DNA of 64,000 nucleotides. Origin: Defluviitaleaceae bacterium (GTDB taxonomy: Bacteria; Bacillota; Clostridia; Lachnospirales; WQUN01). A model generated the notes under the pieces. That model made no database searches, had not been told where the DNA came from, and saw nothing but the letters and a program-made list of their open reading frames with translations. Positions 35,585-45,602 of this stretch are shown here, one piece after another; within the stretch, counting starts at the first letter, position 1, and each line of letters starts with the position of its first letter. The DNA lies in NCBI GenBank assembly GCA_009785605.1, contig WQVY01000005.1, positions 1-64,000 of the forward strand, written 5' to 3'. The position numbers were made by a program, and so were the translations under genes.

Positions 35585-36444
35585 TACAAACCCCGCTTTC
35601 CAGACTTGCCTCTAAAAAAAGCAAATCGCGGTTTGACCGGCTCACCATACAACAGTAGCTCCCGCATCTGGCTCTCCGAAACATCTCTAATAAGCTGCCC
35701 GTCTATGGCAATGGATATTGTGCCTGTTTCTTCGGAGACTACTAGCACCCTTGCGTCAGACACTTCAGACATACCCACTGCCGCACGGTGCCTTGTACCA
35801 AGCGCACTATCTAGTGACTCAGCAGTAAGTGGCAATATACACTTGGCTGCTGCAACCCGGTTATTGCGTATAATAATAGCCCCGTCATGAAGGGGCGTGT
35901 TTTTTTCAAATATAGTAAGCAAAAGTTGGCTACTAACCTGGGCATCAAGGGGCATGCCTGTGCGCTCTTGTTCGCCAAGGTCTACACCTTGTTCAAATAT
36001 GATAAGTGCGCCGGTTTCGGCTTCACTCATTACTTTTGCGGCTTTAATAATCTCACTTATGGTTTCTTCGTTTACGTATGCTTTTTGGTCGCTTTCAATT
36101 TTAAATGACGCTAGATACTGCCCACGGCCCATCTGCTCCAAGACTTTCCTAAGCTCCGGCTGGAAAATTACAACCAGGGCAATGAGCCCAACAGTAAATG
36201 TATGTTGCAATAACCACCCAAGGGTAACCAAGTCAAAAACAACAGCAACAAACCACAATACAAGCATAATAACTATGCCCCTGATAAGCACCCAAGCATG
36301 GGTACGCTTGATCCAGCGCAGTATCAAATACAATATCCCGGCAATTATCACAATATCCAGCACTTGGGCAGGGCCAAATGTCGGGATTGTTAATACCGGA
36401 ATATTACTAGCATCAATTAGCCCATCAAGAAAGGCGTAGAACAT
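35584..36444 (-). CDS. cdaA: Diadenylate cyclase CdaA
   Basis: A 286-residue membrane enzyme making cyclic di-AMP, which controls potassium, osmotic balance and cell wall homeostasis. Three N-terminal helices (about residues 18-100) are followed by the DAC domain with both catalytic motifs: DGA in LHDGAIII and RHR in GTRHRAAVG. It is coupled to ybbR. glmM, the usual third gene, is not in this window. Confidence 0.96.
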   Translation of the reverse strand: MFYAFLDGLIDASNIPVLTIPTFGPAQVLDIVIIAGILYLILRWIKRTHAWVLIRGIVIMLVLWFVAVVFDLVTLGWLLQHTFTVGLIALVVIFQPELRKVLEQMGRGQYLASFKIESDQKAYVNEETISEIIKAAKVMSEAETGALIIFEQGVDLGEQERTGMPLDAQVSSQLLLTIFEKNTPLHDGAIIIRNNRVAAAKCILPLTAESLDSALGTRHRAAVGMSEVSDARVLVVSEETGTISIAIDGQLIRDVSESQMRELLLYGEPVKPRFAFFRGKSGKRGL

Positions 36445-36467
36445 ATATTAATCTCCATCCAATACTT

Positions 36468-37469
36468 CTATTCCTCTGCTTCTGGTTCTGCCTGTGGGCG
36501 GATACGCCGCATTACACGCTTGGGCTTTGTCATTATTACTTTGGGCACGACCCTTACGTGATAATAATTATTGTCGTCTTCAAACTGCACAGACTCTGCC
36601 CTTTGATAGTCCAGTACAGAATCAAACAACCGCACCAATATAGCAATTATGCCGCACAGTATAGTCCACATTAACATAGAAAATATGGGGATACTTTCTT
36701 CGGCAAACACAACCATCAAAATAAAGCCCATAATCGTGACAAAAACACCCAAGCCTATCGCTATTTCTTTAGACCAGTCTATTGCTTGGCGGCTTACAAA
36801 ATACACAACAATTACAACCATTGCAAAAACAACGGCCTCCAGCACCCAAGCAGAGCTATCGCCAAACCTAGCAGCAAAGTTTGTATATGCATCCGTAAAC
36901 ACAGTAGGCAACTCCGTAATAATGCCAGGTATGTCCATCTCGCCAAAATCAATGGCCGTAGGCTCTAGAGAGTCAAGCACAATGGGGATATTGGCACTTA
37001 TAAACACCCCAATTACCACCGGGATAATAGCCGTGACAGGGAAATACAGCCCAATAATAAGCGGAGCCAAATACGGGACGTTAAACATATATGCCAGCAC
37101 AACAAAAAGGATAATATACGACTCCTTAACAGCCATGCGCCCATAAAAAAGGAAAACTAAAAATAAGAATAAAAATACCGCAACCGCAAGCTCTATACTT
37201 GCAGAAATTTGCGCGGTAATTATAAAGATTATAAGTAACCAGCTAAGATTTACAGGCATAACTGTAAACAATATAGCAAACAACAATGTCAGCATATTGG
37301 TTGACACGATATCAAAAAACGGCTCTATGATTTCGTGGGCAAAGCCGATAGACAATATCCGCGAAAATATAAACAACCCCAGCAGGAATTTTAATATCGG
37401 CAAGAAGAAGACTTCAAAACGCTTAAAAAATTTCACCACAGTTTCCCGTGTTATTAGCACCACTTCCAT
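36468..37469 (-). CDS. Polytopic membrane protein of unknown function
   Basis: A 333-residue protein with roughly nine to ten hydrophobic segments, one extracytoplasmic loop near residues 170-210 and a basic C-terminal tail (RVMRRIRPQAEPEAEE). I do not recognise a family. AAGGAGG precedes the start. It is 23 bp upstream of cdaA, so co-expression with cyclic di-AMP synthesis is likely. Confidence 0.75.
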   Translation of the reverse strand: MEVVLITRETVVKFFKRFEVFFLPILKFLLGLFIFSRILSIGFAHEIIEPFFDIVSTNMLTLLFAILFTVMPVNLSWLLIIFIITAQISASIELAVAVFLFLFLVFLFYGRMAVKESYIILFVVLAYMFNVPYLAPLIIGLYFPVTAIIPVVIGVFISANIPIVLDSLEPTAIDFGEMDIPGIITELPTVFTDAYTNFAARFGDSSAWVLEAVVFAMVVIVVYFVSRQAIDWSKEIAIGLGVFVTIMGFILMVVFAEESIPIFSMLMWTILCGIIAILVRLFDSVLDYQRAESVQFEDDNNYYHVRVVPKVIMTKPKRVMRRIRPQAEPEAEE

Positions 37470-37487
37470 TAGGTGCCTCCTTATCCT

Positions 37488-38336
37488 TTAACTACCCGCA
37501 GGTTTCCCGGGTGGTCGTGGTATTTTTGTATGCTCTAGCTTTGTATGTTCTAGTGTTGTTGCATCTGATGGCGCCATTGTTGGTGGGATGGACCCTGGCA
37601 CTGTGCCGGTATATGGCCTTGGCCTTGGGGGTTTGTCATGCGTAGCCGCCATAGACGGATGCGGCCTTAGATATCCCGGTGGTGCCGGGCGGGGTGGGGC
37701 GGTTGCATCTGGTGCTCCGTGGCGCGGAAGCCTTCTGTCAGTAGTTGGGATCGGGCCCGGGCTCAGGGGCTTGGTTGCACCATGCGGGGCTGGGCGCGGC
37801 GGCCTGGTATAGCCTGTTGGCGTACGTACCAGCGGCGCAGTCTGCCCTGGTAAGGGGGTTCTTGGGCGCGGTGGTCTAGTCTCGGCAGGTGGCGCAGCCA
37901 CGATGGGGGCAGTATCGGCATCCGCGATATCATCGTCATAGGCCCTATGAGAGCGTTCTTCTAACCTCTCTAATTGGCGTACAATTGCCTGATATTGGGA
38001 AAGACGCTTTTGTACCAGATAATACTGGCGTGTGCCTTGAATAGTACCTATAAGGGAATAAACAGCCAGAACAGCCACGATAAACATCAGCGAATCTGTC
38101 GCATATTGTTGTAAATTGAGCTCAAACAAGTCCATCTCATTAATAAAAAATGCCTGTAGCCAATAAATCACCAAAACAATAATACTTCCAAGGCCAACGG
38201 CAAGCCGTGTCCCCAGATTATTGCGGTAAATATAATCATGCCGGAAGTAGTCATTAGCAGCACGGTCAGATGGCCCTTCGTGTTTATCGTAAAGGGCAAG
38301 TCGTGTCATTGTGATGATTTTAAGTTGGTTGACCAT
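37488..38336 (-). CDS. Membrane protein with Pro-rich cytoplasmic tail
   Basis: A 282-residue protein. Two membrane helices lie at about residues 45-67 and 80-100. A short coiled coil (YLVQKRLSQYQAIVRQLERL) follows, then about 140 residues very rich in Pro, Arg, Thr and Ala (PPRPRTPLPGQTAP and similar repeats). I do not recognise a family. The ATG at 38336 is chosen because GATAAGG lies just upstream; the longer version begins in poor sequence. It is upstream of the membrane protein and cdaA genes on the same strand. Confidence 0.7.
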   Translation of the reverse strand: MVNQLKIITMTRLALYDKHEGPSDRAANDYFRHDYIYRNNLGTRLAVGLGSIIVLVIYWLQAFFINEMDLFELNLQQYATDSLMFIVAVLAVYSLIGTIQGTRQYYLVQKRLSQYQAIVRQLERLEERSHRAYDDDIADADTAPIVAAPPAETRPPRPRTPLPGQTAPLVRTPTGYTRPPRPAPHGATKPLSPGPIPTTDRRLPRHGAPDATAPPRPAPPGYLRPHPSMAATHDKPPRPRPYTGTVPGSIPPTMAPSDATTLEHTKLEHTKIPRPPGKPAGS

Positions 38337-38453
38337 ATATACCTTATCTCTCCGTTCAAAAACATAGACCAATACCAGTACCCGTACCCGTTTCAGTACC
38401 AGTAGCAATTATATTATAGTGCCAGGTAAGAAATGTCCAGATGCTGGTCTAAT

Positions 38454-39425
38454 TCAGGTATTACTTTTCTCATACATTTTTGCCATATGCGTATATGCAA
38501 CAGCAACACCATAGGCCGCTACATCACCCAACGCCGCAAGCACACGGTGCACTACCATGGCCGGTATCAATATTCCTTCATATATCATACCGCTCAAAAA
38601 TGTGAGCATTATCATTTCGCGTATCCCAAGGCCGCTGGGCGCACCCGGTGTCAAAAATCCAGCAAGCCAAGCCAACAAAAACAGCCCAATTATTGTAGGT
38701 GCCATCCCTGGAGACATTTCTTGCCCAAGTACAACTAGGGTAGCCAAAAAAGTCCCGCCCCATAATATCATAATTAACAATGCAAACCCGAAGCGCTTAA
38801 GAAGCACCAAAGGCCTTAGCACCTGCATATGCGCTAACAGTTTGCCAAGCCCCTCTGCAATTACTCGCCTAAACGAATACACCGCAGACCCAGCCAAGAC
38901 CAAAACAACAATAATCACAATTACAAAAGCCGTAGGCAACTCTGTTTCTGTTTGCCTTATATGCTCAACTGTATGGTCAAAAACCGTTACAACTACAATC
39001 AATATTGCGGCAATGGCAACAAGGGCACCTTCTATTATAGTTGAAAGCGCCACCGCTGGGTGGCTTAAGTCATCAATTTCTTCTGCCAGCCTGTTGCGCC
39101 CAAGCACATACATAGCCCCACCGGGGATATATTTATACACATTAGAAATAGTATATACCAACAACGCCAGCGGCCTATGGACCAGTACCCCCGAAACATT
39201 TTTTATGAGCGCACGAAAGTTGAACCCGGCCAGCAATATACCAAGCCCTTCCATTAGCGCTACAAGCACTAGCCCCACAACAACCCCAGCAGACGCAAAA
39301 GTAGAAAAATTAAAATCGGCACCGGTGCTTAAGACATATATCCGGTACGCCAAAAAAGCTAGGGACACAATCATCAAAATTGTCCCGGCCCATGACACTA
39401 TTTGCTTTCTTGTAATATGCTTCAT
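38454..39425 (-). CDS. Flippase-like (UPF0104 / LPG synthase membrane domain) protein
   Basis: A 323-residue protein with about eight membrane helices. It matches the membrane part of MprF-type proteins (AGFLTPGAPSGLGIREMIML is the signature segment) and lacks the aminoacyl-transferase domain. Such proteins are thought to move lipids across the membrane. The ATG at 39425 overlaps the stop of the metallopeptidase gene (ATGA), with GGTGGAG upstream, so the two are coupled. Confidence 0.8.
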   Translation of the reverse strand: MKHITRKQIVSWAGTILMIVSLAFLAYRIYVLSTGADFNFSTFASAGVVVGLVLVALMEGLGILLAGFNFRALIKNVSGVLVHRPLALLVYTISNVYKYIPGGAMYVLGRNRLAEEIDDLSHPAVALSTIIEGALVAIAAILIVVVTVFDHTVEHIRQTETELPTAFVIVIIVVLVLAGSAVYSFRRVIAEGLGKLLAHMQVLRPLVLLKRFGFALLIMILWGGTFLATLVVLGQEMSPGMAPTIIGLFLLAWLAGFLTPGAPSGLGIREMIMLTFLSGMIYEGILIPAMVVHRVLAALGDVAAYGVAVAYTHMAKMYEKSNT

Positions 39426-41056
39426 CGGCTCCACCAGCCTGTTGGCTCGCCGTTTGGCCACAAAAACATCCGCCAGTTATATATCAAGTCGCTCAGTTCC
39501 TTTCCAAATATCTCAATAGCCATGTCAAACTGGCTGTAGTTATCAGACCTATACATCTCCAAAAGCGCCTCTATTCCATAATTATTGTATAGATACAGTA
39601 CAAAAGAACCTGCATCGTCATATGTCCAACTGGCTCGCCCAAATGTCTCTTCGTCACAAAAGAAAGGAAGGACATGCCCATTGCCATGTCTGGCCTTTGC
39701 ATCAATATTAGACAGTAACGGGGCGTTAAACCTATACGGCTTTACCCCTTCAAATGAGTCTCTAAACAACAACTCGCCAAGTACTGCCATCCCCTCTACC
39801 ATCCATGATGCCGGATGGTACCCAATAAACTCCCTAAACAAAAGTATATGCGCAACTTCGTGAGACATTGCCCATGTACCAAAACGGGCAGTACCGGCCA
39901 AGGTGATTTTATCGTCTGCCACAAAGTTGATGTCCGCGATATCCCAGCCAAATGTATATGCCATTTCTGCTATAGCGTATGGGATGGTGGATGCCCCAAA
40001 GGGGTACAATGTGACACTAATACCATCTGAGTTGTTAACAAAAAAGCGGTAACTCACATAATCAATAGCCGCATCCATATACGCGGTAAAGCTTAAAACC
40101 CTTGCCCATGTCCATACATATCCATCCCCAATAAAGGTATAGCTCCCATATGGGGTCACCACAGCAAAATTGCCAAACTTATAAAGGACATGCATACCCA
40201 TAGCAGCATCTTGGCCCGTTAATTGAGAAATATACTCGCTAAAGGCAACGCCAAACGCGCGGGTATCTGTTTGTGCAAGCCGTACAAAATCGTATAACTC
40301 ACCGGCTTGTGACCATCGTCTTACTATTGTATAGGCAGCAGCTAAAATCTCATCATGTGTAATATCACTTTGCCTAAGTGATGACATAAACCAAGCGTCC
40401 CCATGTGGTGGCCCGCCCGTGCCCTGTTGCAGCCATATTGCCAAACACTCATTTGATAGTGGCGGCACATCTCCACCCATAAGATAATTTTCAAGCCCTA
40501 CAGATAGCCACACGGGTATAGGATACTGTCCAACAAAAAAAAGATAAGTGATACCCCCACTCACAAAAGCCGTTGCTAATTTGTAATTAACACGCCGGTT
40601 GGGTAAATCACTACTATCAGCCACAATATAAAAATCACAAAAATGCCCCGTGAAGGATTCATGAATAGTGTCAAACACTTCTATGATATGGCTAATGGTC
40701 AACTGTGCATAACCAATATCAACATCCCTTGACAGATGAAAACGCAACCTGTCATTTCCAAACTCCACATAAGCCGTGAGTGGGTAGCCTTTGTAAGCAA
40801 AATAATCTTCTGCGTCGTGTATCATAATCCTTGGAAGGGGCTCGATAATTGCGGGCGGGCGTGGTGCCGGCGGAAAAGATTGCACAGTTGCTGTGTGCCC
40901 GGTCATGTCATCATATGCTACTGGGACAACCCCAGTGCTATACCACAACGTAAATGTCTTTTCTATATCACTAATAATAAAAAATGACAGGACGATAACA
41001 GCACAAAACACAGCTATACCAAAAATATTTTTAAGCGATTTAAGATGGAACTCCAT
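39422..41056 (-). CDS. Membrane-anchored zinc metallopeptidase, peptidase MA-like
   Basis: A 544-residue protein with an N-terminal membrane helix (about residues 9-28) and a large outside part. The zinc motif HEVAH in SHEVAHILLF lies near residue 400, followed by a possible third ligand Glu in WMVEGMAVLGE. This is the gluzincin pattern of the peptidase MA family. AGGAGG lies eight bases before the ATG at 41056. No close named relative is known to me. It is first in a run that includes the flippase-like gene. Confidence 0.75.
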   Translation of the reverse strand: MEFHLKSLKNIFGIAVFCAVIVLSFFIISDIEKTFTLWYSTGVVPVAYDDMTGHTATVQSFPPAPRPPAIIEPLPRIMIHDAEDYFAYKGYPLTAYVEFGNDRLRFHLSRDVDIGYAQLTISHIIEVFDTIHESFTGHFCDFYIVADSSDLPNRRVNYKLATAFVSGGITYLFFVGQYPIPVWLSVGLENYLMGGDVPPLSNECLAIWLQQGTGGPPHGDAWFMSSLRQSDITHDEILAAAYTIVRRWSQAGELYDFVRLAQTDTRAFGVAFSEYISQLTGQDAAMGMHVLYKFGNFAVVTPYGSYTFIGDGYVWTWARVLSFTAYMDAAIDYVSYRFFVNNSDGISVTLYPFGASTIPYAIAEMAYTFGWDIADINFVADDKITLAGTARFGTWAMSHEVAHILLFREFIGYHPASWMVEGMAVLGELLFRDSFEGVKPYRFNAPLLSNIDAKARHGNGHVLPFFCDEETFGRASWTYDDAGSFVLYLYNNYGIEALLEMYRSDNYSQFDMAIEIFGKELSDLIYNWRMFLWPNGEPTGWWSR

Positions 41057-41316
41057 ACACAAAACCTCCTCAAACCACTAATACAACACGATAGTATGAT
41101 TATCGCCATCACACTAACCATAATAAACCCAACATAGCGACAGGATAAACCCACAAACACAAACGCGCCATCGAACACACAATAAGAATATATTACTTGT
41201 CACATTACACGCCCGCTGCAAGCAAAATCAAAATTTACAAAATGTATACAACTAGCGCAATACAGCAATGTATAATGCACGTGACATAACCCTGATTATA
41301 AAAGGAGGCTTTACTC
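41057..41316. promoter_or_regulatory. Divergent promoter region; -10 for htrA at 41271
   Basis: AT-rich intergenic region between the metallopeptidase and HtrA genes. On the plus strand TATAAT (41271-41276) is a consensus -10, 41 bp before the htrA start. No consensus -35 lies at standard spacing. AAAGGAGG precedes the htrA start. No gene is seen. Confidence 0.5.
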
Positions 41317-42558
41317 ATGAATAATTTTAATCACAACTCTGACTTATATGGTCCAGCTACTTACATCGCACCACCCCCAGAAAAAAGAAATAGTTTTGCA
41401 AGGTACCTGGCTGTGACAATGTTAGCAGTTGCCATAGGCGGCGCATTTTTGGGGCTAGGCCTGGCTGCCGGGTATACAACAACGCGGCATTTCCTGCCCG
41501 AGCCGCCCCCGGCAGTTGAAGTGGCCAATAACAACCCCGGTTTTAACTCCATATCTCTAGAGCCGATGATAATAGCAATTGACCCGCAGATACCAGACTT
41601 TACGCAGGTCATAGCCACAGCAAAAGATGCCGTTGTAAGTATAAACGTGATGGCAGCAGTCCCCAGGAGCGGGTTTTTCAATGTTACAGAGCAACCGGGT
41701 GCCGGCTCTGGGTTTATTTTTGCACAAGATGATGATTATGTATTTATTGCAACCAACAACCATGTTATAGCCAATGCAACAACCATAACAATATCCCTAG
41801 ACGACAACGAAAGAGTCGATGCCCGCGCAATAGGCACGGATATAGAATCCGACCTGGCTGTACTGGCCGTTTCCAAAGCCGCACTAGAGGAAAAAGGCGT
41901 GCCCTTTACCGTTGTTGACTTGGGATGTTCGGACAGTATGCGCATGGGTGACTCTGTTGTGGCCATAGGCAACGCAATGGGTGCTGGGCAAACAGCAACC
42001 AAGGGCATAATAAGTGCCGTAAACCTGCAAATCACGGTCAATGACCCCAACTCTCGTGTCCCCTTGACTTTGGATGTCTTGCAAACAGATGCGGCTGTTA
42101 ACCAAGGCAACAGCGGCGGCCCCTTAATAAACCATCACGGCGAGGTTATTGGCATAGTAACTGCAAAGCTATTTGGCCAAGGGATAGAAGGCATGGGATA
42201 TGTATTACCCATTAACGATATACGCGATTTGCTGCTTATGCTAAAAGAAGAAGGCTCGACAAGGCATGCCTTTATTGGCCTTATTACTGTCCAAATAAAT
42301 GAGCAAATACGCAACCAGTTTAACCTGCCCTCACTGGGCTTACTAATAAGAGAAGTAGTGCCAGACGGCCCCTCTTGTATTGCTGGGCTCGAAGAATGGG
42401 ACTTAATTGTGCAGTTTGACGGCAAACCCATCACAAACCTTGAAGAATACAGGGAGGCATTGTTTGCAAGTAGCCCAGGGGACGAGGTAATAATTGGCCT
42501 GTACCGCAACAGGGTATTTTTAGAAATCCCAGTTGTGCTTGGTAGTAGGATACACTAG
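41317..42558 (+). CDS. htrA: HtrA-type serine protease with PDZ domain
   Basis: A 413-residue envelope protease. A membrane helix at about residues 27-50 anchors it. The trypsin-like triad is His in NNHVIA, Asp in ESDLAV and Ser in QGNSGGPL. A single PDZ domain occupies about residues 320-410. HtrA proteins degrade misfolded exported proteins. It is transcribed divergently from the metallopeptidase gene. Confidence 0.95.
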   Translation: MNNFNHNSDLYGPATYIAPPPEKRNSFARYLAVTMLAVAIGGAFLGLGLAAGYTTTRHFLPEPPPAVEVANNNPGFNSISLEPMIIAIDPQIPDFTQVIATAKDAVVSINVMAAVPRSGFFNVTEQPGAGSGFIFAQDDDYVFIATNNHVIANATTITISLDDNERVDARAIGTDIESDLAVLAVSKAALEEKGVPFTVVDLGCSDSMRMGDSVVAIGNAMGAGQTATKGIISAVNLQITVNDPNSRVPLTLDVLQTDAAVNQGNSGGPLINHHGEVIGIVTAKLFGQGIEGMGYVLPINDIRDLLLMLKEEGSTRHAFIGLITVQINEQIRNQFNLPSLGLLIREVVPDGPSCIAGLEEWDLIVQFDGKPITNLEEYREALFASSPGDEVIIGLYRNRVFLEIPVVLGSRIH

Positions 42559-42563
42559 GTCAT

Positions 42564-42632
42564 ATACTAATATAAGCTTAAGGGGCCGCGCATAGCGCGG
42601 TTCCTTTACTTTAAAACCTTTATCATTAGTAT
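42564..42632. terminator. Hairpin region after htrA, likely terminator
   Basis: CCGCGC-ATA-GCGCGG (42586-42600) is followed by TTCCTTTACTTT, a plausible terminator for htrA. The hairpin lies inside a 69-bp stretch bounded by ATACTAAT and ATTAGTAT, the same end sequence as hairpin element F, so it may be a shorter member of that family. Confidence 0.5.
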
Positions 42633-42652
42633 CAAAACCGGGTTAAAAATAA

Positions 42653-42683
42653 TTGGCATGTGCAGGTACTATTCTGCTATAAT
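42653..42683 (+). promoter_or_regulatory. Promoter of the PBP1A/dcw operon
   Basis: -35 TTGGCA (42653-42658) and -10 TATAAT (42678-42683), with a 19-bp spacer. It lies 75 bp before the class A PBP gene, whose ATG has AAAGGAGA upstream. Confidence 0.6.
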
Positions 42684-42758
42684 GACTGAAGTAGAATGTC
42701 TGCATTTTGTTTGCGGTCATTTTTCGTTCATTTACGTTAATTTCGAAAGGAGATATAT

Positions 42759-45602
42759 ATGGACTATTCCCGTTTAGGAAATATGAGGCGCCGCAGGCGC
42801 CAAAATTCCCAAACCATTCGCATACGCAATAAAATTAGCCTTCTATTTTTACGCGTTACCTTGGCTGCAGCGCTTGTGGGTATATTTGCGCTTCCAGCCA
42901 TGGGGCTGGGTGCATGGCAAGGTGTTTTGTCTTATGCGCCGGAGTTATTACCTCATGGTGTACGCCATGGCAGCTATGCATCAGAAGTTATATGCTCCCA
43001 AACAGGTGAAGTATTGCACCGTATACACAGCGGTATAAACCGCACGCATGTTACGCTTGATGATATCCCGCAGCATGTAATTTACGCTTTTATAGCTATC
43101 GAAGACGAACGCTTCTTCGACCACAATGGGGTAGACGTACGTGGCATTGGCCGTGCAGTATGGCGGCTTGTTAACCCTGCGTACAACACAGCAGAAGGTG
43201 CAAGCACCATTACACAGCAGCTTATCAAAAACAGGCTAGAACGCTTTGACAGCGACCTGACGACTAAGCTGCAAGAGCAGTACTTAGCCGTGCGCTGGGA
43301 AAGGGAGCTAACAGAGCTGCTGGGCTGTACCCGCCAAGCAAAGTACTATATCTTGGAAGAATATTTAAACACAATAAACCTAGGACGTACCAACCACGGC
43401 GTACAAGCTGCGGCACAGTTTTATTTTGGTATAGATGTTGGGGATTTGTCTATAGTACAGGCGGCTTCTATAGCCGCAATAACCCAAAACCCAACCTGGC
43501 TCGTACCCGACAGACACCCAGATAGGAACTGGGTACGTACTCAACTAGTGCTAGACAACATGCTAAGGTTGGAGTTTATAACCGAAGCAGAACACAACGA
43601 AGCCATCAACACCAATGTTTTCGACACCATTGTGCGCAACGATGCTGGCGAGATTAGGGATACAATCTCCCCCTTCGACTGTTTTACAGACGCGCTGTTT
43701 CTTCAATTACGGGGTGATTTAGAGGAGGCTTTTGGCCTTTCTACATTCGAGGCAGAGGCTTTACTGTTTACTGGTGGCCTCCGTATATACTCCACCCAGG
43801 ACTTGCGCATGCAAGCCATAGTAGATGAGGCTATGTTGGATGACAGCCTGTTCCCAAGCGGGGCTGGCAGGTTTGAAATTGATGTATTTTATGACTTAAC
43901 CATGCGCAATACCCTAACCAACGGTATTAGTCGCAGAAGCGGCACGCGCACGGTTAATAATATGGATGAAGCAATAGCAGCTATCTACGAGATGCAGCAA
44001 GACATGTTGGGTACCCATGATGAAATCGTAGCAGAATCACGAATATTTACCCCACAGCCCCAGGCTGGCTTCGTGTTAATGGATCATCATAGCGGCCATG
44101 TGTTAGCAATACGTGGCGTACGTGGCGAAAGAGCCAACGCAAGCCGTTTGCATTGCCGGGCTACAAGGGCCACACGTTCGCCCGGTAGCCAGCTAAAGCC
44201 TTTAATATTTGCTGCAGGTTTTGACATAGGTGTCCTTTCCCCAGGCAGCCCAATAGAAGACGCACCCTGGGCTGTTCACCCCCAAGGCGGCCAGCGCTGG
44301 GAGCCAAGAAACTGGTGGCGCGGCGGCTTCCGTGGTTTCCAAACTGCCCGCCAAGCTATCCACACATCCATGAATGTGGTATCTGCAAGGGCATTGGTTG
44401 ACTATGTAGGCATAGAAACTACCTTTGCATACCTGCTCAATCTTGGATTTACGACCCTAGAAGGCGTAACACCTGATGGCCGCACCTGGTCTGACCGTAT
44501 TCCGGCACTGTCTTTGGGTGGGCTTACACAGGGTACAATCTTGTTGGAACTGGCCGGTGCATATGCAACCATCGCAAACGAAGGTATGTATAACAGGCCT
44601 ATATTTTATACACATGTACTACGTCAAGACGGTACACTACTGCTAGAAAATAATCATGCGCCCCGCCAGGTACTGCGCCGGGAGACTGCCTATCTTGTGA
44701 CCCATTCTATGATGGACACATTAAATCACCCAGATGCAACAGGCCGCGGCCAAAGGTTCGAAAATCTGGACATGCGCCGTGATATACCATTGTCTGGCAA
44801 GACAGGTACGTCCCAGCATGGCCGCGACTCTGGCTTTGTTGGATATTCGCCTTACTTCACAGGAGCTGTATGGCTTGGTTTTGATATGCCCAGGCCGCTG
44901 CCGTCAAACTACACCAGATACCGCGAAAACTTGTGGCGCATTATTATGGAGCGCGTACATTATGGTATGTCTCCAAGGTCTTTCGAGCGGCCTAGCGGTA
45001 TAGTCACGGCGACTATCTGCCGCGACTCTGGCCATGCGGTTACAGATTTATGCCGTTCGGACCCGCGTGGGGCCCGCCTCATAACAGATATATTTGCACT
45101 GGGCAATGTACCTACTACACCTTGTACAGTCCACCAACAGTTTAGAATATGTGATATAAGCGGTCTTCTTGCCGGGGACACCTGTCACCCGATATTTGTA
45201 TCATACCGGGTAGGGTTGGATCTCCCTCCGCTACCAGACTGGGCACAAGGTACTCATGTACCTGGCCGCCAATATGCATTTACAAATGCTGTGCTAGAAC
45301 GGCAGGTATGTGTAAACTGCCAGTTCCACTATCACGATTGGTTCAACCCCCAAGAGCCGGACTATGGTTACCATGATACAGCCCCACCAGAAGACGACGT
45401 ATTCAACTGGCCATGGAACCCACAGCCACCGTCTGGCTGGTACGAGCAAGACACATCAGACACAGACTCGCCGGGCTATGACTATCACCCTGCAGAGGGT
45501 GACCCACCACAGCATTATTACCCAACAATACCACCCCCATATCCCCCACCAGATGATGACCCTTATGCTACGGGCGATGGCGATGCGCCAACCTACGACT
45601 AA
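42759..45602 (+). CDS. Class A penicillin-binding protein (PBP1A-like)
   Basis: A 947-residue bifunctional cell-wall synthase. A basic N-terminus and one membrane helix (about residues 28-50) precede the GT51 glycosyltransferase domain, with catalytic Glu in AIEDERFFDHNG. The transpeptidase domain has SQLK (SxxK), SMN in HTSMNVVS, and KTGT in SGKTGTSQHG. The C-terminal 120 residues form a Pro/Tyr/Asp-rich tail after a Cys-containing region (VCVNCQFHYHDW). Its position directly before rsmH is unusual, since a class A PBP is not a normal part of the dcw cluster. Confidence 0.95.
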   Translation: MDYSRLGNMRRRRRQNSQTIRIRNKISLLFLRVTLAAALVGIFALPAMGLGAWQGVLSYAPELLPHGVRHGSYASEVICSQTGEVLHRIHSGINRTHVTLDDIPQHVIYAFIAIEDERFFDHNGVDVRGIGRAVWRLVNPAYNTAEGASTITQQLIKNRLERFDSDLTTKLQEQYLAVRWERELTELLGCTRQAKYYILEEYLNTINLGRTNHGVQAAAQFYFGIDVGDLSIVQAASIAAITQNPTWLVPDRHPDRNWVRTQLVLDNMLRLEFITEAEHNEAINTNVFDTIVRNDAGEIRDTISPFDCFTDALFLQLRGDLEEAFGLSTFEAEALLFTGGLRIYSTQDLRMQAIVDEAMLDDSLFPSGAGRFEIDVFYDLTMRNTLTNGISRRSGTRTVNNMDEAIAAIYEMQQDMLGTHDEIVAESRIFTPQPQAGFVLMDHHSGHVLAIRGVRGERANASRLHCRATRATRSPGSQLKPLIFAAGFDIGVLSPGSPIEDAPWAVHPQGGQRWEPRNWWRGGFRGFQTARQAIHTSMNVVSARALVDYVGIETTFAYLLNLGFTTLEGVTPDGRTWSDRIPALSLGGLTQGTILLELAGAYATIANEGMYNRPIFYTHVLRQDGTLLLENNHAPRQVLRRETAYLVTHSMMDTLNHPDATGRGQRFENLDMRRDIPLSGKTGTSQHGRDSGFVGYSPYFTGAVWLGFDMPRPLPSNYTRYRENLWRIIMERVHYGMSPRSFERPSGIVTATICRDSGHAVTDLCRSDPRGARLITDIFALGNVPTTPCTVHQQFRICDISGLLAGDTCHPIFVSYRVGLDLPPLPDWAQGTHVPGRQYAFTNAVLERQVCVNCQFHYHDWFNPQEPDYGYHDTAPPEDDVFNWPWNPQPPSGWYEQDTSDTDSPGYDYHPAEGDPPQHYYPTIPPPYPPPDDDPYATGDGDAPTYD

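Noticed and set aside
38557-39519. Plus-strand frame of 320 codons
   Set aside because: It is the shadow of the flippase-like membrane protein gene on the minus strand. The minus frame has helices, a coupled start and a family signature.
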